Of a DNA stretch of 64,000 nucleotides, positions 22,987-31,971 are shown piece after piece. Each line of letters starts with the position of its first letter. The stretch's first letter is position 1. The stretch is from DATHTK01 sp035463295 (GTDB lineage: Bacteria > Actinomycetota > Rubrobacteria > Rubrobacterales > Rubrobacteraceae): assembly GCA_035463295.1 (NCBI GenBank), contig DATHTK010000114.1, forward strand, positions 1 to 64,000. The letters run 5' to 3'. The position numbers and the translations under genes were made by a program. The notes under the pieces were generated by a model. The model saw only the letters and a program-made list of their open reading frames with translations, was not told the DNA's origin and did no database searches.

Positions 22987-23883
22987 CTATGTCACATTCT
23001 CTTCCACGTTCTCCGCTACCGCCGCCTTCACCTCGATCCCGCCGCCGCGCACGCGGGTTTCGTAGCGGGACTGGGGGAAGACGGCCGGGCCGTCTATGAC
23101 CTCGCCGCTGCACAGGTCGAAGCGGGACTCGTGCAGGGGGCAGACGATAGTATCGCCCTCGCGGGTTCCCTGCTCGAGCGGGCCGCCGAAGTGGTTGCAG
23201 GTGGCAGAGATCGCACAGATCTCACCACGCGCCCGGCTGAGCAGAATCCCCGATCCATCCACCTCGACCCGGCGCACGGCGCCGTTTGCCAGCTCGCTCT
23301 CGTCGAGGACCCGGGTGAACTCCTCGGGACCGGTCGGCTCGAAGACGTTCCTGTTGACGCGCAGTCCATACTTGTACGAGAGCTCGCCACCGAGGTGAGC
23401 GGCCATGCCACTGAGCGAGTAGCCGGCCAGGAAGGTCCAGCGTCCGCCGTTCCTGCGCCCCGTCGCCCGGAGGACGAGCGAGACGATGTTGAGAAGCAGC
23501 GCGATCGAGTTCAGAAGACCATGCGCCATACCCATCCTTCTCGACCCGCCGCTCAGGTAGCGCCAGTCAGAGAGCCCGGTCACGGCGGCCCCGATGGCTC
23601 CCACCACCCCCAGCGCGACCGAGGCGTCCGCGGCGCTTCGCATGGCCTTTTTGCCGGTCAGGGCATCCAGCCCGTCGAAGACCAGCGCCGCGGTCCAGGA
23701 TCCCACGGGGACGTCCGTGACCACCGGGTGCAACGGCACCTCGAACCACACCCCGTCCAGGATGTTGCGCGTCCTGGTCCCCCCTTTATCGATGGCTTCC
23801 TGCACTCTTGGCTGGACGCTCTCGGAGACGTCGTCGAGAACCGGCAATGCGTCAACGATGCGCTGGCTGATCGTCCGTGCCAT
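22987..23883 (-). CDS. DUF2231 membrane domain fused to a Rieske [2Fe-2S] domain
   Basis: A 298-residue protein. Residues 45-180 are a DUF2231 four-helix membrane domain (PLHPVVTDVPVGSWTAALVF and DWRYLSGGSRRMGMAHGLLN). Residues 190-290 are a Rieske domain: the cluster ligands are in CNHFGGPLEQG and CPLHESRFDLCSGEV. The lack of large catalytic domains points to electron transfer at the membrane. It stands alone on the minus strand. Confidence 0.9.
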   Translation of the reverse strand: MARTISQRIVDALPVLDDVSESVQPRVQEAIDKGGTRTRNILDGVWFEVPLHPVVTDVPVGSWTAALVFDGLDALTGKKAMRSAADASVALGVVGAIGAAVTGLSDWRYLSGGSRRMGMAHGLLNSIALLLNIVSLVLRATGRRNGGRWTFLAGYSLSGMAAHLGGELSYKYGLRVNRNVFEPTGPEEFTRVLDESELANGAVRRVEVDGSGILLSRARGEICAISATCNHFGGPLEQGTREGDTIVCPLHESRFDLCSGEVIDGPAVFPQSRYETRVRGGGIEVKAAVAENVEENVT

Positions 23884-23968
23884 CTTTCGCCTTTCCGTCG
23901 GGGACGCTCCGTTCTGTACCCCCGGAAGGATTATGCCACGCGTCCTCGGAAACAGGCGTACCCCGCTG

Positions 23969-25174
23969 CTAGGCAGGGCTCTCCGCCGTTTCTTTCCGGA
24001 CGGCGAGGAAGGAGAGCCAGTGCGCGACGAGAATATAAAGGTAGAGCGTGAGCGCCAACGTCGCGAGTACCGTATCCTCCCCGCTCCAGAGCAGGGGCCA
24101 CTGCGGCGGTATGGACTGCAGAGCGAGCAGGAGAAAGGCCGGCGCCACCCTCCCCCGCGCCAGGAGAACCAGGATGCCCGGCCCGAGCAGCACCAGGTAG
24201 TTGTGCCAGGCGATCGGGGACGCCAGCAGCGACGCCGCGGCCAGCGCCCAGAGGCCGGCCTCGGATCCCCCGCTCACCCTCACCGCCGTGAAGATGATCG
24301 CCGCGATCCCTACCCCGTAAGCGACCGGCACCAGCAACGGAAGCGTCACGATGGGCTCGGCGAACTCGTTCTCGGTGAAGATCCGGGCCGCGGCGGAGGG
24401 CAACGACGCATTGTCCCAGTACGCGCTGAGCGGCGCGCCGGTGACCAGCGCCACCCAGTCGAGTGTCGCTCGCCACCCCACGGCGACGACCCCGAGAAGC
24501 GTCGCCGCCGCCCCGCAGAGAGCCGCCGCGGAGAGCGCCCGCCAGCGCCGGCGTACGAGCGGCCACAGAAGCACAGGAGCGAGCGAGGGCTTCACCGCTA
24601 CCACGAGGCCGAGCGCAGCTCCAGAGAGCACGAACCCGCCCCGCCGGTCCGCCACCCAGGCAGCAACGAGGCCCAGAGCGAGGATAGGGTAGATCTGACC
24701 TAGCGCCAGCGTCGCGAGCAGCGGCGACGAAAGGAGCAGCATCGCCGCCGCGACGACGGCCCACCCCCCGCGCAGCCGTAACTCGCCGGCCATCCACGCC
24801 AGGTAACCTACCGTTACGGCGAGCGTGATCACGGCGAAAGCCCGGTAGGCGGCGAGCGGCTCCAGAAGCCCGAGCGGCGCGATGAGCAGTACCCAGAACG
24901 GCGGGTTCAGGTTCTCCAGCCGCGCGCCCGTATCGTAGACGTCCACCCCCTCCCACAGAGCCTCCGCCGAACGCCAGAACGTGTCGAAGTCCGCGTGGAC
25001 GTCCATCGAGCCGGTCGAGATCCTCTCCAGAGTCTCGCCCAGAAAGCGTACGTCCAGCCACAGCGACAACAACAAGACGGCGAACGCCCCGAAGAACAGA
25101 CCCGCCTCCCCAACGCCAGCCCGCCGCAAGCCTAGATCCTCACCCCTGTAAGAAGCCGAGCCATAGCCCGGCAT
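23969..25174 (-). CDS. GT87 family glycosyltransferase (DUF2029, mannosyltransferase-like)
   Basis: A 401-residue protein with about ten membrane helices. The acidic first loop contains HADFDTFWRSAEALWEGVDVYD, the catalytic region of GT87 (polyprenyl-phosphate-dependent mannosyltransferases such as PimE). LNPPFWVLLIAPLG and SPIAWHNYLVLLGPGILVLL are further family traits. It would add sugars to lipid or glycan acceptors on the outer face of the membrane; acceptor unknown. No other glycan genes adjoin it. Confidence 0.87.
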   Translation of the reverse strand: MPGYGSASYRGEDLGLRRAGVGEAGLFFGAFAVLLLSLWLDVRFLGETLERISTGSMDVHADFDTFWRSAEALWEGVDVYDTGARLENLNPPFWVLLIAPLGLLEPLAAYRAFAVITLAVTVGYLAWMAGELRLRGGWAVVAAAMLLLSSPLLATLALGQIYPILALGLVAAWVADRRGGFVLSGAALGLVVAVKPSLAPVLLWPLVRRRWRALSAAALCGAAATLLGVVAVGWRATLDWVALVTGAPLSAYWDNASLPSAAARIFTENEFAEPIVTLPLLVPVAYGVGIAAIIFTAVRVSGGSEAGLWALAAASLLASPIAWHNYLVLLGPGILVLLARGRVAPAFLLLALQSIPPQWPLLWSGEDTVLATLALTLYLYILVAHWLSFLAVRKETAESPA

Positions 25175-25285
25175 GATACTGATAGCTTGTCAGCTAGTCA
25201 GCTCGCCCCGGTGAGCGAGACACAGGCTCCACCCTCAATGAGAGCGAGAGCCCTTGGCCCCGATACGTGCTGTGACGCTGAAACG

Positions 25286-25375
25286 CGGAGAGGGGGGGAT
25301 TCGAACCCCCGACGCCGGGATTACCGACGTAACGGTTTTCGAGACCGCCGCATTCAACCACTCTGCCACCTCTCC
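25286..25375 (-). tRNA. tRNA-Ser (anticodon CGA)
   Basis: The minus strand folds as a class II tRNA of 90 nt. The acceptor stem GGAGAGG pairs with CCTCTCC. The D-arm is GGCAGAGTGGTTGAATGC, the anticodon loop CTCGAAA gives CGA (codon UCG), the long variable arm is typical for serine, and the T-loop is GGGGGTTCGAATCCCCC. The discriminator is G. The CCA end is not encoded. Confidence 0.96.
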
Positions 25376-25828
25376 ACCGCTGAGTGTATCTACTGACCTC
25401 GAACCCTTCAACCACCCCACTCCATGCGAAGCCATGCTCGCGAACTTGTCTAAACTTGAATCTTAGAGTTAATCTACTACCCGCACTCGGCCAAGCCCTC
25501 GTCGCACCTGCGATGAACAAATGCCTGCAAAAACGCGGAATTCTCTCGGAGGTTGCCTCTCGGGATATTCCCAACCTGAGGGTGCGGGAATGAGTGAATA
25601 TCACCCTTTACTTCAAGGTTATACTGCAATGTATCATACGCCCTTGGGTCGTAGTTCGAAGATAGTAGGGTTGGAGGCGTATATACTGACGCGCTGCGCG
25701 GGGGATTCGTCTCCGTATCTTGTCTTGTCGTGCCGGGTCAACGGGGTAGTGATGGAGACTGTAGCGATGGCATGCAGAGATCAGGCACCGGCGGCGTTGG
25801 GGGGCAGGCTGCTTTCCGGAGTTTGGGC
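25376..25828. other. Intergenic region without a recognised gene
   Basis: About 450 bases between the tRNA and the metal transporter. Short open frames exist but lack typical codon use. The stretch around 25590-25700 is AT-richer and could hold the tRNA or transporter promoters; I could not fix a clear -35/-10 pair. Confidence 0.4.
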
Positions 25829-26770
25829 GTGACGAAGGGTGTGACGACGGTCGGCGAGTCGGCCCGATTCTACGCGGTACTCTCGATCCTGGCGGCGCTG
25901 TTGACCATCGGGCTCAAGCTGGGGGCGTACTGGGTCACGGGCTCCGTAGGTCTCTTCTCGGATGCGGCGGAGTCGGTGGTCAATCTGGTGGCGGCGGTGA
26001 CGGCTTTGTGGGCGCTAACCATCGCGGCCCGACCGCCGGACGAGGAGCACGCCTTCGGCCACAGCAAGGCCGAGTACTTCTCGAGCGGGTTGGAGAGCGC
26101 GCTCATACTCATTGCGGCGGCCTGGATCGGGGTGACGGCGTGGGGCCGGCTGATGGATCCGCAACCGCTTCAGAGCGTGGGGCTTGGCATCTCCATGACG
26201 CTCGTCGCCGCTGCGCTCAATGGCGGGGTGGCCCTGATCATCCTTCAAGCGGGACGGAGGTTGCGGTCCATCACGCTCCGGGCCGACGCGCACCACCTGC
26301 TCACAGACGTCTGGACGTCTGTGGGCGTGGTAGCGGGCATCGTGACCGTGCACCTCACGGGGTGGCTCGTGCTGGACCCCGCGATCGCCCTTCTCGTCGC
26401 CGCGAACATCGTGTGGACCGGTGTCCGCCTCCTGCGCGACACCGCACAAGGGCTGCTCGACCGGGCCCTTCCCCCGGAGGATCAGAGTGAGATCTCAAAC
26501 GTCCTCTCCCGTTACGAGCAGCGTGGGATCCGGTTCCACGCCCTGCGCACGCGGGGGGCCGGACGACGGCGCTTTATCTCGATGCACGTGCTCGTACCAG
26601 GCAGTTGGACGGTGCAACGGGGCCACGACCTCTCTGAGAAGATAGAGAGGGACCTGGCCGCAGTGCTACCGCAGAGCACCTGCTTTATACACATAGAGCC
26701 ATACGAAGATCCCGCCTCGTTCGCCGACCAGAACCTGGACCGCAACCCCGCCGACGGAGGCGAGATCTAG
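25829..26770 (+). CDS. Cation diffusion facilitator (CDF) metal efflux protein
   Basis: A 313-residue transporter from GTG 25829, chosen because GGAG lies 8 bases upstream and family similarity begins here. Six membrane helices are followed by a cytoplasmic domain. Metal-site motifs are SVGLFSDAAESVVN in helix 2 and LRADAHHLLTDVWTSVGV in helix 5 (HxxxD). GHSKAEYFSSGLESALI is the typical loop after helix 2. It exports Zn, Fe, Mn or a similar ion against protons. The cytoplasmic tail (ISMHVLVPGSWTVQRGHDLS) is the usual dimerisation domain. Confidence 0.9.
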   Translation: MTKGVTTVGESARFYAVLSILAALLTIGLKLGAYWVTGSVGLFSDAAESVVNLVAAVTALWALTIAARPPDEEHAFGHSKAEYFSSGLESALILIAAAWIGVTAWGRLMDPQPLQSVGLGISMTLVAAALNGGVALIILQAGRRLRSITLRADAHHLLTDVWTSVGVVAGIVTVHLTGWLVLDPAIALLVAANIVWTGVRLLRDTAQGLLDRALPPEDQSEISNVLSRYEQRGIRFHALRTRGAGRRRFISMHVLVPGSWTVQRGHDLSEKIERDLAAVLPQSTCFIHIEPYEDPASFADQNLDRNPADGGEI

Positions 26771-26910
26771 GCTACAGCGGCCTGCGGAGGATTCGTGGAT
26801 TCGATCCACGCGTCTTTCTCACCCCAGAAGATCCTTACGGCAACCCCGATTGAGCCGGGTAGGGAGCGATATGGTGCTCTGCGGGTCCCAGCGCAAACCA
26901 CAAAGAAAAG

Positions 26911-26934
26911 ACGGATCTACCGCGGTAGATCCGT
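26911..26934 (-). terminator. Rho-independent terminator of nrdJ
   Basis: A perfect 24-base palindrome with arms ACGGATCTACCG and CGGTAGATCCGT. On the minus strand it is followed by CTTTTCTTTG, a U-rich tail, 36 bases after the nrdJ stop. It is close enough to the end of the plus-strand CDF gene to serve both directions. Confidence 0.85.
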
Positions 26935-26969
26935 CCCTTGCCGTCTCCGGACGTTTGAAGCCCTTGTGT

Positions 26970-29291
26970 CTAGCTACACTTCGAGTACCCGCAGGAGTGG
27001 CAGACGACGCAGCCCTCCTGGCGGGTGAGGCCGGAACCGCAGTCCGGGCAGGCGCCGATGATCGGAAGCTCGCGGGTGTCCGGGAGGGAGCCCTCGATCA
27101 GGTAGTGCTCGGCCATCGCCTTGGCGACGCCATCGGGGACGGAGAGGACGGCGTTCGGGCCGACACCGGCCGGGTGGCCGTCCTGGATGCCGCGCAGCTG
27201 GTGGACGACCTCGGCGGGGTCGGCGCCGTGGGTGAGGGCCAGCGTGATCATACGCCCCAGGGCGTCCGAGAAGGCCGCCGCCGTGCCGCCGGGCTTGCCG
27301 AGGATGACGAAGCACTCCCTCGGGCCGAACTCGTCGTCGTTCATCGAGACGTACATCGAGCCGTGGCCGGTCCGGATCTTCTTGGTCACCCCGGTGAGGG
27401 TGCGCGGGCGGCCGTTGCGCGCCTCGGCGAGCGAGGAGAACTGCTGCTGTCTTTGGAGGCCAGCCGCAACGGGCGGGCTGACCGGCGGGGCGGTAGGGGC
27501 CTCCGGCGAGGCCGGGGTCATCGTCGGCTTCTCGCCGGGCTTCTCCGTCCTGCCGGTAGAGAGGACCTGGGCATCGCGCGAGCCGTCGCGGTAGACCGCT
27601 ATCCCTTTGCAGCCCGTGGAGTAGGCCAGCCGGTAGGCGTCCTCGACATCCTCGGGGGTCGCCTCGTTAGGGAGGTTGATGGTCTTGCTGATACCCATCG
27701 AGGTGTGCTTCTGAAAGGCCGCCTGCATCCGGACGTGCCACTCGGAGCTTATGTCGTGTGAAGTCACCCAGACGCTCCGTACGTCAGCCGGCACCTCGGG
27801 GATGTCGCGCACGCTGCCGTGCTCGGCGACCTTCTTCATGAGATCCTCGGAGTAGAAGCCCCTCTCCTTCGCGATCTTCACGAACTCGGGGTTGACGTCG
27901 GGCATCTCCATGTCGGCCTGCCGGCGCATAAAGGCGACGGCGAACAAAGGCTCGATGCCGCCGGAGCAGCCGGCGATCATCGAGATCGTGCCGGTGGGCG
28001 CGATCGTCGTCACGGTTGCGTTGCGCACCCGGTCGCCCCGCGCCTCGTGGCGGGAGCCCTCGTAATGGGGCATGACGCCGCGCTCTTCGGCAAGGTTCCG
28101 GCTCTCCTCCCACGCCTCGTCGTCCACGAACTTCATCACCTTCTCGGCGAAGGCGAGGCCTTCGTCCGAGTCGTAGGTGATGCCGAGCTTGATGAGGAGG
28201 TCGGCGAAGCCCATGACGCCGAGGCCGATCCGGCGGTTCCCCCGGCTCATCTCGTCTATCTCGTCCAAGGGGTAGCTGTTCATCTCTATGACGTTGTCGA
28301 GGAAGCGAACCGCGGTGTGGACCGTCTCGCGCAGGTCGTCCCAGTCGACATCGCCCGTCTCTTCCCTGTAGAACCTCTCCAGGTTGATCGAGCCGAGGTT
28401 GCACGAGTCGTACGGCGGCAGGTGCGCCTCCGAGCACGGGTTCGTCGACTCGATCGGGTACTGCGGCGTCGGGTTGTCGTCGTTGATCCTGTCTATAAAG
28501 ACGACGCCCGGCTCGCCGTTTAGCCACGCTCCCTCGACGATCTTGCGGAAGAGGTCCCGCGCCCGAACGGTCTTGGCGACCTCGCCGTTCCTCGGGTTCT
28601 TGAGCTCGAAGTCCGTGTCCCCCTCGACGGCCTCCATGAAGGCATCGGTGATCGCCACCGAGATGTTGAAGTTGTTGACCGCCGCGTTGTCCTTCTTGCA
28701 GGTGATGAACTCCTCGACATCCGGGTGATCGACCCTGAGGATGCCCATGTTCGCCCCACGCCGCGTGCCGCCCTGCTTGATCTTGTCCGTCGAGGCGTCG
28801 TAGATGGCCATGAACGAGACCGGCCCACTCGAGACGCCCATCGTGCTCTTTACGAGGTCGTTCTTGGGCCTGAGGCGCGAGAACCCAAACCCGGTCCCGC
28901 CACCGCTCTTGTGGATGATGGCCTGGTGCTTGAGGGTGTCGTAGATGCCGTCTATAGAGTCCTCGACCGGCAGCACGAAGCACGCAGAGAGCTGCTGCAG
29001 CTCCCTGCCGGCGTTCATGAGGGTCGGCGAGTTGGGCATGAACTTGCGTCTGAGCATCATCCGGAGAAAGCGCTCCTCGGACTCCTCGTAGAGAGCCCGC
29101 GCGTCTTCACCCTCCTTGAAGCGGAACTCGCCCTCCGCGATGTTGCGCGCCACACGGCGGAACATGTCGATGGGCTCCTCGATGGCCTCGCCCTGCTCGT
29201 TCTTCTTGAGATATCGCTTCTTCAGAACGGCTACAGCGTTCTCCGTGAGGTCTATATGGTCAAGCCTGTTGCGGTCTACCTCCATACCCAT
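26970..29291 (-). CDS. nrdJ: Vitamin B12-dependent (class II) ribonucleotide reductase
   Basis: Makes deoxynucleotides from ribonucleotides using adenosylcobalamin, with or without oxygen. The 773-residue protein has the catalytic core PNSPTLMNAGRELQQLSACF, KSGGGTGFGFSRLRP and NPCSEAHLPPYDSCNLGSIN (active-site Cys residues), and IAPTGTISMIAGCSGGIEP. A Pro-rich linker near residue 620 leads to a C-terminal domain ending CPDCGSG and CHSCGYSKC, the redox-active or zinc tail. nrdR lies 78 bases upstream, so the pair is probably an operon under NrdR control. Confidence 0.97.
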   Translation of the reverse strand: MGMEVDRNRLDHIDLTENAVAVLKKRYLKKNEQGEAIEEPIDMFRRVARNIAEGEFRFKEGEDARALYEESEERFLRMMLRRKFMPNSPTLMNAGRELQQLSACFVLPVEDSIDGIYDTLKHQAIIHKSGGGTGFGFSRLRPKNDLVKSTMGVSSGPVSFMAIYDASTDKIKQGGTRRGANMGILRVDHPDVEEFITCKKDNAAVNNFNISVAITDAFMEAVEGDTDFELKNPRNGEVAKTVRARDLFRKIVEGAWLNGEPGVVFIDRINDDNPTPQYPIESTNPCSEAHLPPYDSCNLGSINLERFYREETGDVDWDDLRETVHTAVRFLDNVIEMNSYPLDEIDEMSRGNRRIGLGVMGFADLLIKLGITYDSDEGLAFAEKVMKFVDDEAWEESRNLAEERGVMPHYEGSRHEARGDRVRNATVTTIAPTGTISMIAGCSGGIEPLFAVAFMRRQADMEMPDVNPEFVKIAKERGFYSEDLMKKVAEHGSVRDIPEVPADVRSVWVTSHDISSEWHVRMQAAFQKHTSMGISKTINLPNEATPEDVEDAYRLAYSTGCKGIAVYRDGSRDAQVLSTGRTEKPGEKPTMTPASPEAPTAPPVSPPVAAGLQRQQQFSSLAEARNGRPRTLTGVTKKIRTGHGSMYVSMNDDEFGPRECFVILGKPGGTAAAFSDALGRMITLALTHGADPAEVVHQLRGIQDGHPAGVGPNAVLSVPDGVAKAMAEHYLIEGSLPDTRELPIIGACPDCGSGLTRQEGCVVCHSCGYSKCS

Positions 29292-29369
29292 CCTCTCAAT
29301 TCTACCGCCAGTGCTGCTCTATCCCACTATCGATTTGCTCTGCTCAGATACTTTGCGCGTACCCGCCTG

Positions 29370-29855
29370 CTACCGGCCAGCTCCCATGCCGGACCCAGCG
29401 AGGCGCACCAGCTCCGAGCGGAACTGGTCAACGTCCGTGTACTGCCTGTATACGGAGGCGAAGCGCAGATAGGCGACCATGTCCAGCTTGCGCAAGCGGA
29501 CCAGCGCCATGTCCCCCAGACGTCTCGAGGTCACCTCGTGCCGCCGCCGCTCCCGCAGCTCGGCCTCGATCTCGTCCACGATCAACTCCACGTCCTCGTC
29601 CGTTACCCGCTGCTTGGCACAGGCCTTCGCCAAACCAGCCCGCAGCTTCTCCCGGTCGAACAGCTCTTTGTCGCCATCGCGCTTGATCACCATCAACCTC
29701 AACGGCTCCCGGCGCTCGTAGGTCGTGAACCTCTTCTCGCAAGAGAGACACTCCCGACGACGGCGGATCGCATCCTTCGTCTCCGACATCCGTGAATCTA
29801 TTACCTTCGTGTCCTCATAATCACAGTAAGGGCACTGCACCTCAATAACCCCCAT
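29370..29855 (-). CDS. nrdR: Transcriptional repressor NrdR
   Basis: ATP/dATP-sensing repressor of ribonucleotide reductase genes. From ATG 29855 it is 161 residues: a zinc ribbon (VQCPYCDYEDTKVIDSR and RRRRECLSCEKRFTTYER) and then an ATP-cone (LMVIKRDGDKELFDREKLRA to FASVYRQYTDVDQF). A 13-residue upstream extension of the frame is not conserved. It precedes nrdJ, as in streptomycetes. Confidence 0.96.
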   Translation of the reverse strand: MGVIEVQCPYCDYEDTKVIDSRMSETKDAIRRRRECLSCEKRFTTYERREPLRLMVIKRDGDKELFDREKLRAGLAKACAKQRVTDEDVELIVDEIEAELRERRRHEVTSRRLGDMALVRLRKLDMVAYLRFASVYRQYTDVDQFRSELVRLAGSGMGAGR

Positions 29856-29892
29856 CACTCCAACACCACATCTGGTATGGCGAAAACCTAGC

Positions 29893-29954
29893 ACACCATA
29901 TTTTGCAAAAGCAATACCAACTCAATAAACCTGAACTTTAAGTAAATATAGTGT
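29893..29954. promoter_or_regulatory. Candidate NrdR boxes upstream of nrdR
   Basis: Two 16-base sites resemble the NrdR box consensus (acaCwATATaTwGtgt): ACACCATATTTTGCAA at 29893-29908 and TAAGTAAATATAGTGT at 29939-29954, each good in one half. The first overlaps a possible -10 (AATATG) of a minus-strand promoter with TTGAGT 17 bases upstream. Their 46-base centre spacing is larger than the usual 31-32, so this is tentative. The remaining sequence to 30206 is AT-rich, has two T-runs near 30010-30030, and holds no gene. Confidence 0.4.
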
Positions 29955-30206
29955 TAAGCGGTGAAACCTCTCTTATAAAGCGGAATGTGTGTCCAGCGCG
30001 CCCGGAAGAGATTTTTTTCAGATTTTTTTCATCCGGACGCAAAAATCGGGAATATGCCGCAAATCGTGCACCTTGACATCAGGTAGAAACATTTGTCTGT
30101 ATCGTTACTAGAACCTTGGAATACTATGTTTGAATGATTTACCTTGTAGTATAGATTAACTCTATAGCGCGATACGAAGGTGCTCGGGGCGCATGGAGCG
30201 GTTGTT

Positions 30207-30695
30207 TCAGGGGCTCTTACGGCGTTCCCTGAAGAATGTCTGGAGCATACTCGCGGCCTCTCTCTCGAGTAGGCCGCTCTCGACGAGGATGGTATGGTTG
30301 AGGCGTTCGTCTGCGGGGGTATTGTGGAGGGTGCCGGCGTACCCGGCCTTCGGATCGGGGGCGGCGTAGACGAGACGATCGAGGCGGGCGGCGTGGGCGG
30401 CGCCGGCGCACATGGGGCAGGGCTCGAGGGTGGAGTAGAGGGTACAGCCGGGGAGTCGCCAGCCGCCGGCGGAGGCGGCGGCTCTCTTAATAGCGAGGAT
30501 CTCCGCGTGGGCGGTAGGGTCTCCCGTTGCCTCGCGTTCGTTGGCGGCGACTGCCAGCACCTCGCCGCCGCGCGAGACCACCGCCCCCACGGGAACCTCC
30601 CCCTTCTCGGCGGCATTCCGTGCCGCGAGCAGAGCCCGGCGCATCATGGCGAGGTCCGTCGGAGATGGGTGGTCGGGGTGCGGGCTCTCTCTCAT
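30207..30695 (-). CDS. tadA: tRNA-specific adenosine deaminase TadA
   Basis: Converts A34 to inosine in the wobble position of tRNA-Arg. The 162-residue length is normal. The zinc site has HAE in PTAHAEILAI and PCPMC in LEPCPMCAGAA. VPVGAVVSRGGEVLA precedes them, and NHTILVESGLLEREA and LLQ/MLQTFFRERR follow, as in TadA. Alternative free-base deaminase activity is unlikely given these matches. Confidence 0.93.
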   Translation of the reverse strand: MRESPHPDHPSPTDLAMMRRALLAARNAAEKGEVPVGAVVSRGGEVLAVAANEREATGDPTAHAEILAIKRAAASAGGWRLPGCTLYSTLEPCPMCAGAAHAARLDRLVYAAPDPKAGYAGTLHNTPADERLNHTILVESGLLEREAASMLQTFFRERRKSP

Positions 30696-30722
30696 GGAGG
30701 CGATGATAGCAGCCGGCGGCTG

Positions 30723-31184
30723 CTAGCCGGCTCGCAGCGTGAGGGCCATGGCGCGGGCGCCGGCGGGGCAGGCCGAGACGAACTCCACGGAGCGTCGCAC
30801 GTCCTCTGGCACCTTGGAGCGCGGGATCCGGCGGAAGCCAAAGCGGGGGAAGAACGAGCTCGCGGTCTCTGTCAGCAGGTACGCCTCTTCGACGCCGAGC
30901 TCGAGCGCCAGGTTGAGCGTAACGGCGGTCAGACGACCTCCCAGTCCGGCACCGCGGAGGTCCCTTCTCACGGCGATCGAACGGAGCAAGGCCGTCCGTT
31001 CGTAGAGCTCGAGGGCGGCGCTTCCCACGACACGTCCCTTCCAACGAGCAACAAGGGTGCTCGAGAGGTGGTCCCCGAGCCCGTCTGGTGGGAGCCCGCA
31101 CTCCTCGAGCAGCGCCAGGATCTCCGGCAGCTCGCCCGGACGCGCCGGCTCGATGGGGATACTCGCTGCCAGGAGACCTCTCAC
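30723..31184 (-). CDS. arsN2: Arsenic-resistance-type GNAT acetyltransferase (ArsN2-like)
   Basis: A 153-residue GNAT N-acetyltransferase. The acetyl-CoA loop is RRDLRGAGLGGRLTAVTLNL, and AYLLTETASSFFPRFGFRRI, then VPEDVRRSVEFVSACP, match the ArsN2 type found in arsenic islands. It overlaps the arsC stop by 4 bases (31181-31184), so the two are co-translated. Its substrate is not proven. No arsR, arsB or ACR3 lies nearby. Confidence 0.85.
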   Translation of the reverse strand: MRGLLAASIPIEPARPGELPEILALLEECGLPPDGLGDHLSSTLVARWKGRVVGSAALELYERTALLRSIAVRRDLRGAGLGGRLTAVTLNLALELGVEEAYLLTETASSFFPRFGFRRIPRSKVPEDVRRSVEFVSACPAGARAMALTLRAG

Positions 31185-31606
31185 GGCGCGTCTGCCCCGA
31201 GGAGCTCCACTTCGATTCGCGTCCGGATCTCATCCCTCACAGCGCGAAACGCCGCGAGGCGCTCCTCGTGATCGCCGGTAACCTTCGAGGGATCCCTGAA
31301 CGACCAGTGCAGGCGGTTCTTTGCCCCCGGGAAGACCGGGCACGCCTCGTTGGCATCGTCGCAGACCGTGATCACGTACTCGAACTCCTCACCCAGATAG
31401 CGCTCGAGGGTCTTGGACTCCTGCCCCGAGAGATCCACACCAATCTCCTCCATCGCAGAGATCGCCTCCAGCCTCACACGCGTCGCCTCCGTTCCGGCAC
31501 TGTGGACCTCGAACCGATCGCCGCCGAGGTGCCGCAGGAGCCCCTCCGCCATCTGGCTCCTGGCCGAGTTGTGAGTGCACAGGAATAGCGCCCGGCTCTT
31601 GACCAT
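31181..31606 (-). CDS. arsC: Arsenate reductase, thioredoxin-linked (LMW phosphatase fold)
   Basis: Reduces arsenate to arsenite. The 141-residue protein has the P-loop LCTHNSARSQMAEGLLRHL with the first catalytic Cys, EIGVDLSGQESKTLERYL, and the DxACP-like redox segment CDDANEACPVFPGAKNRLHW that supplies the other two Cys. The acetyltransferase follows immediately. Start ATG 31606 has AAAGGAGGCC upstream. Confidence 0.94.
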   Translation of the reverse strand: MVKSRALFLCTHNSARSQMAEGLLRHLGGDRFEVHSAGTEATRVRLEAISAMEEIGVDLSGQESKTLERYLGEEFEYVITVCDDANEACPVFPGAKNRLHWSFRDPSKVTGDHEERLAAFRAVRDEIRTRIEVELLGADAP

Positions 31607-31971
31607 CGAACGGCCTCCTTTAGTCAGTCGGATGCAACCGCCAACTCATGCGCTCCAGCGCCCAGCTCTCACCCGAGGCAATCGAGAAGCAGACTACCTC
31701 GGGCGGCCCGTACAGACCATCATAGATCAAATATTCCTGATCAGCCACCGGAGTTCCCACCGCACCGGTGGACCGCATAGATCGCCCGAGCACCCTCTCT
31801 CACCACCCGCGAAGAGAGCACACACTCGTCTCCGTCTTCTATTACCATTAACTTAACGTTTAATTTAAACCTTTTATTCAAGTTTAGTGTATCTCGTTCG
31901 AGGCTCCGATCAACGGGAGGACTAATTACCTGCAAATGGGGCTATTTTTCATGATGGGCTCGACTTGACAT
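31607..31971. other. Intergenic region, AT-rich near 31840-31960
   Basis: 365 bases between arsC (minus) and the argG 3' end. Around 31858-31870 GTTTAATTTAAAC is almost a perfect palindrome within an A/T-rich tract, a possible operator or promoter for the arsC pair. No ArsR-type gene is next to it, so the regulator is unknown. No credible open frame. Confidence 0.4.
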
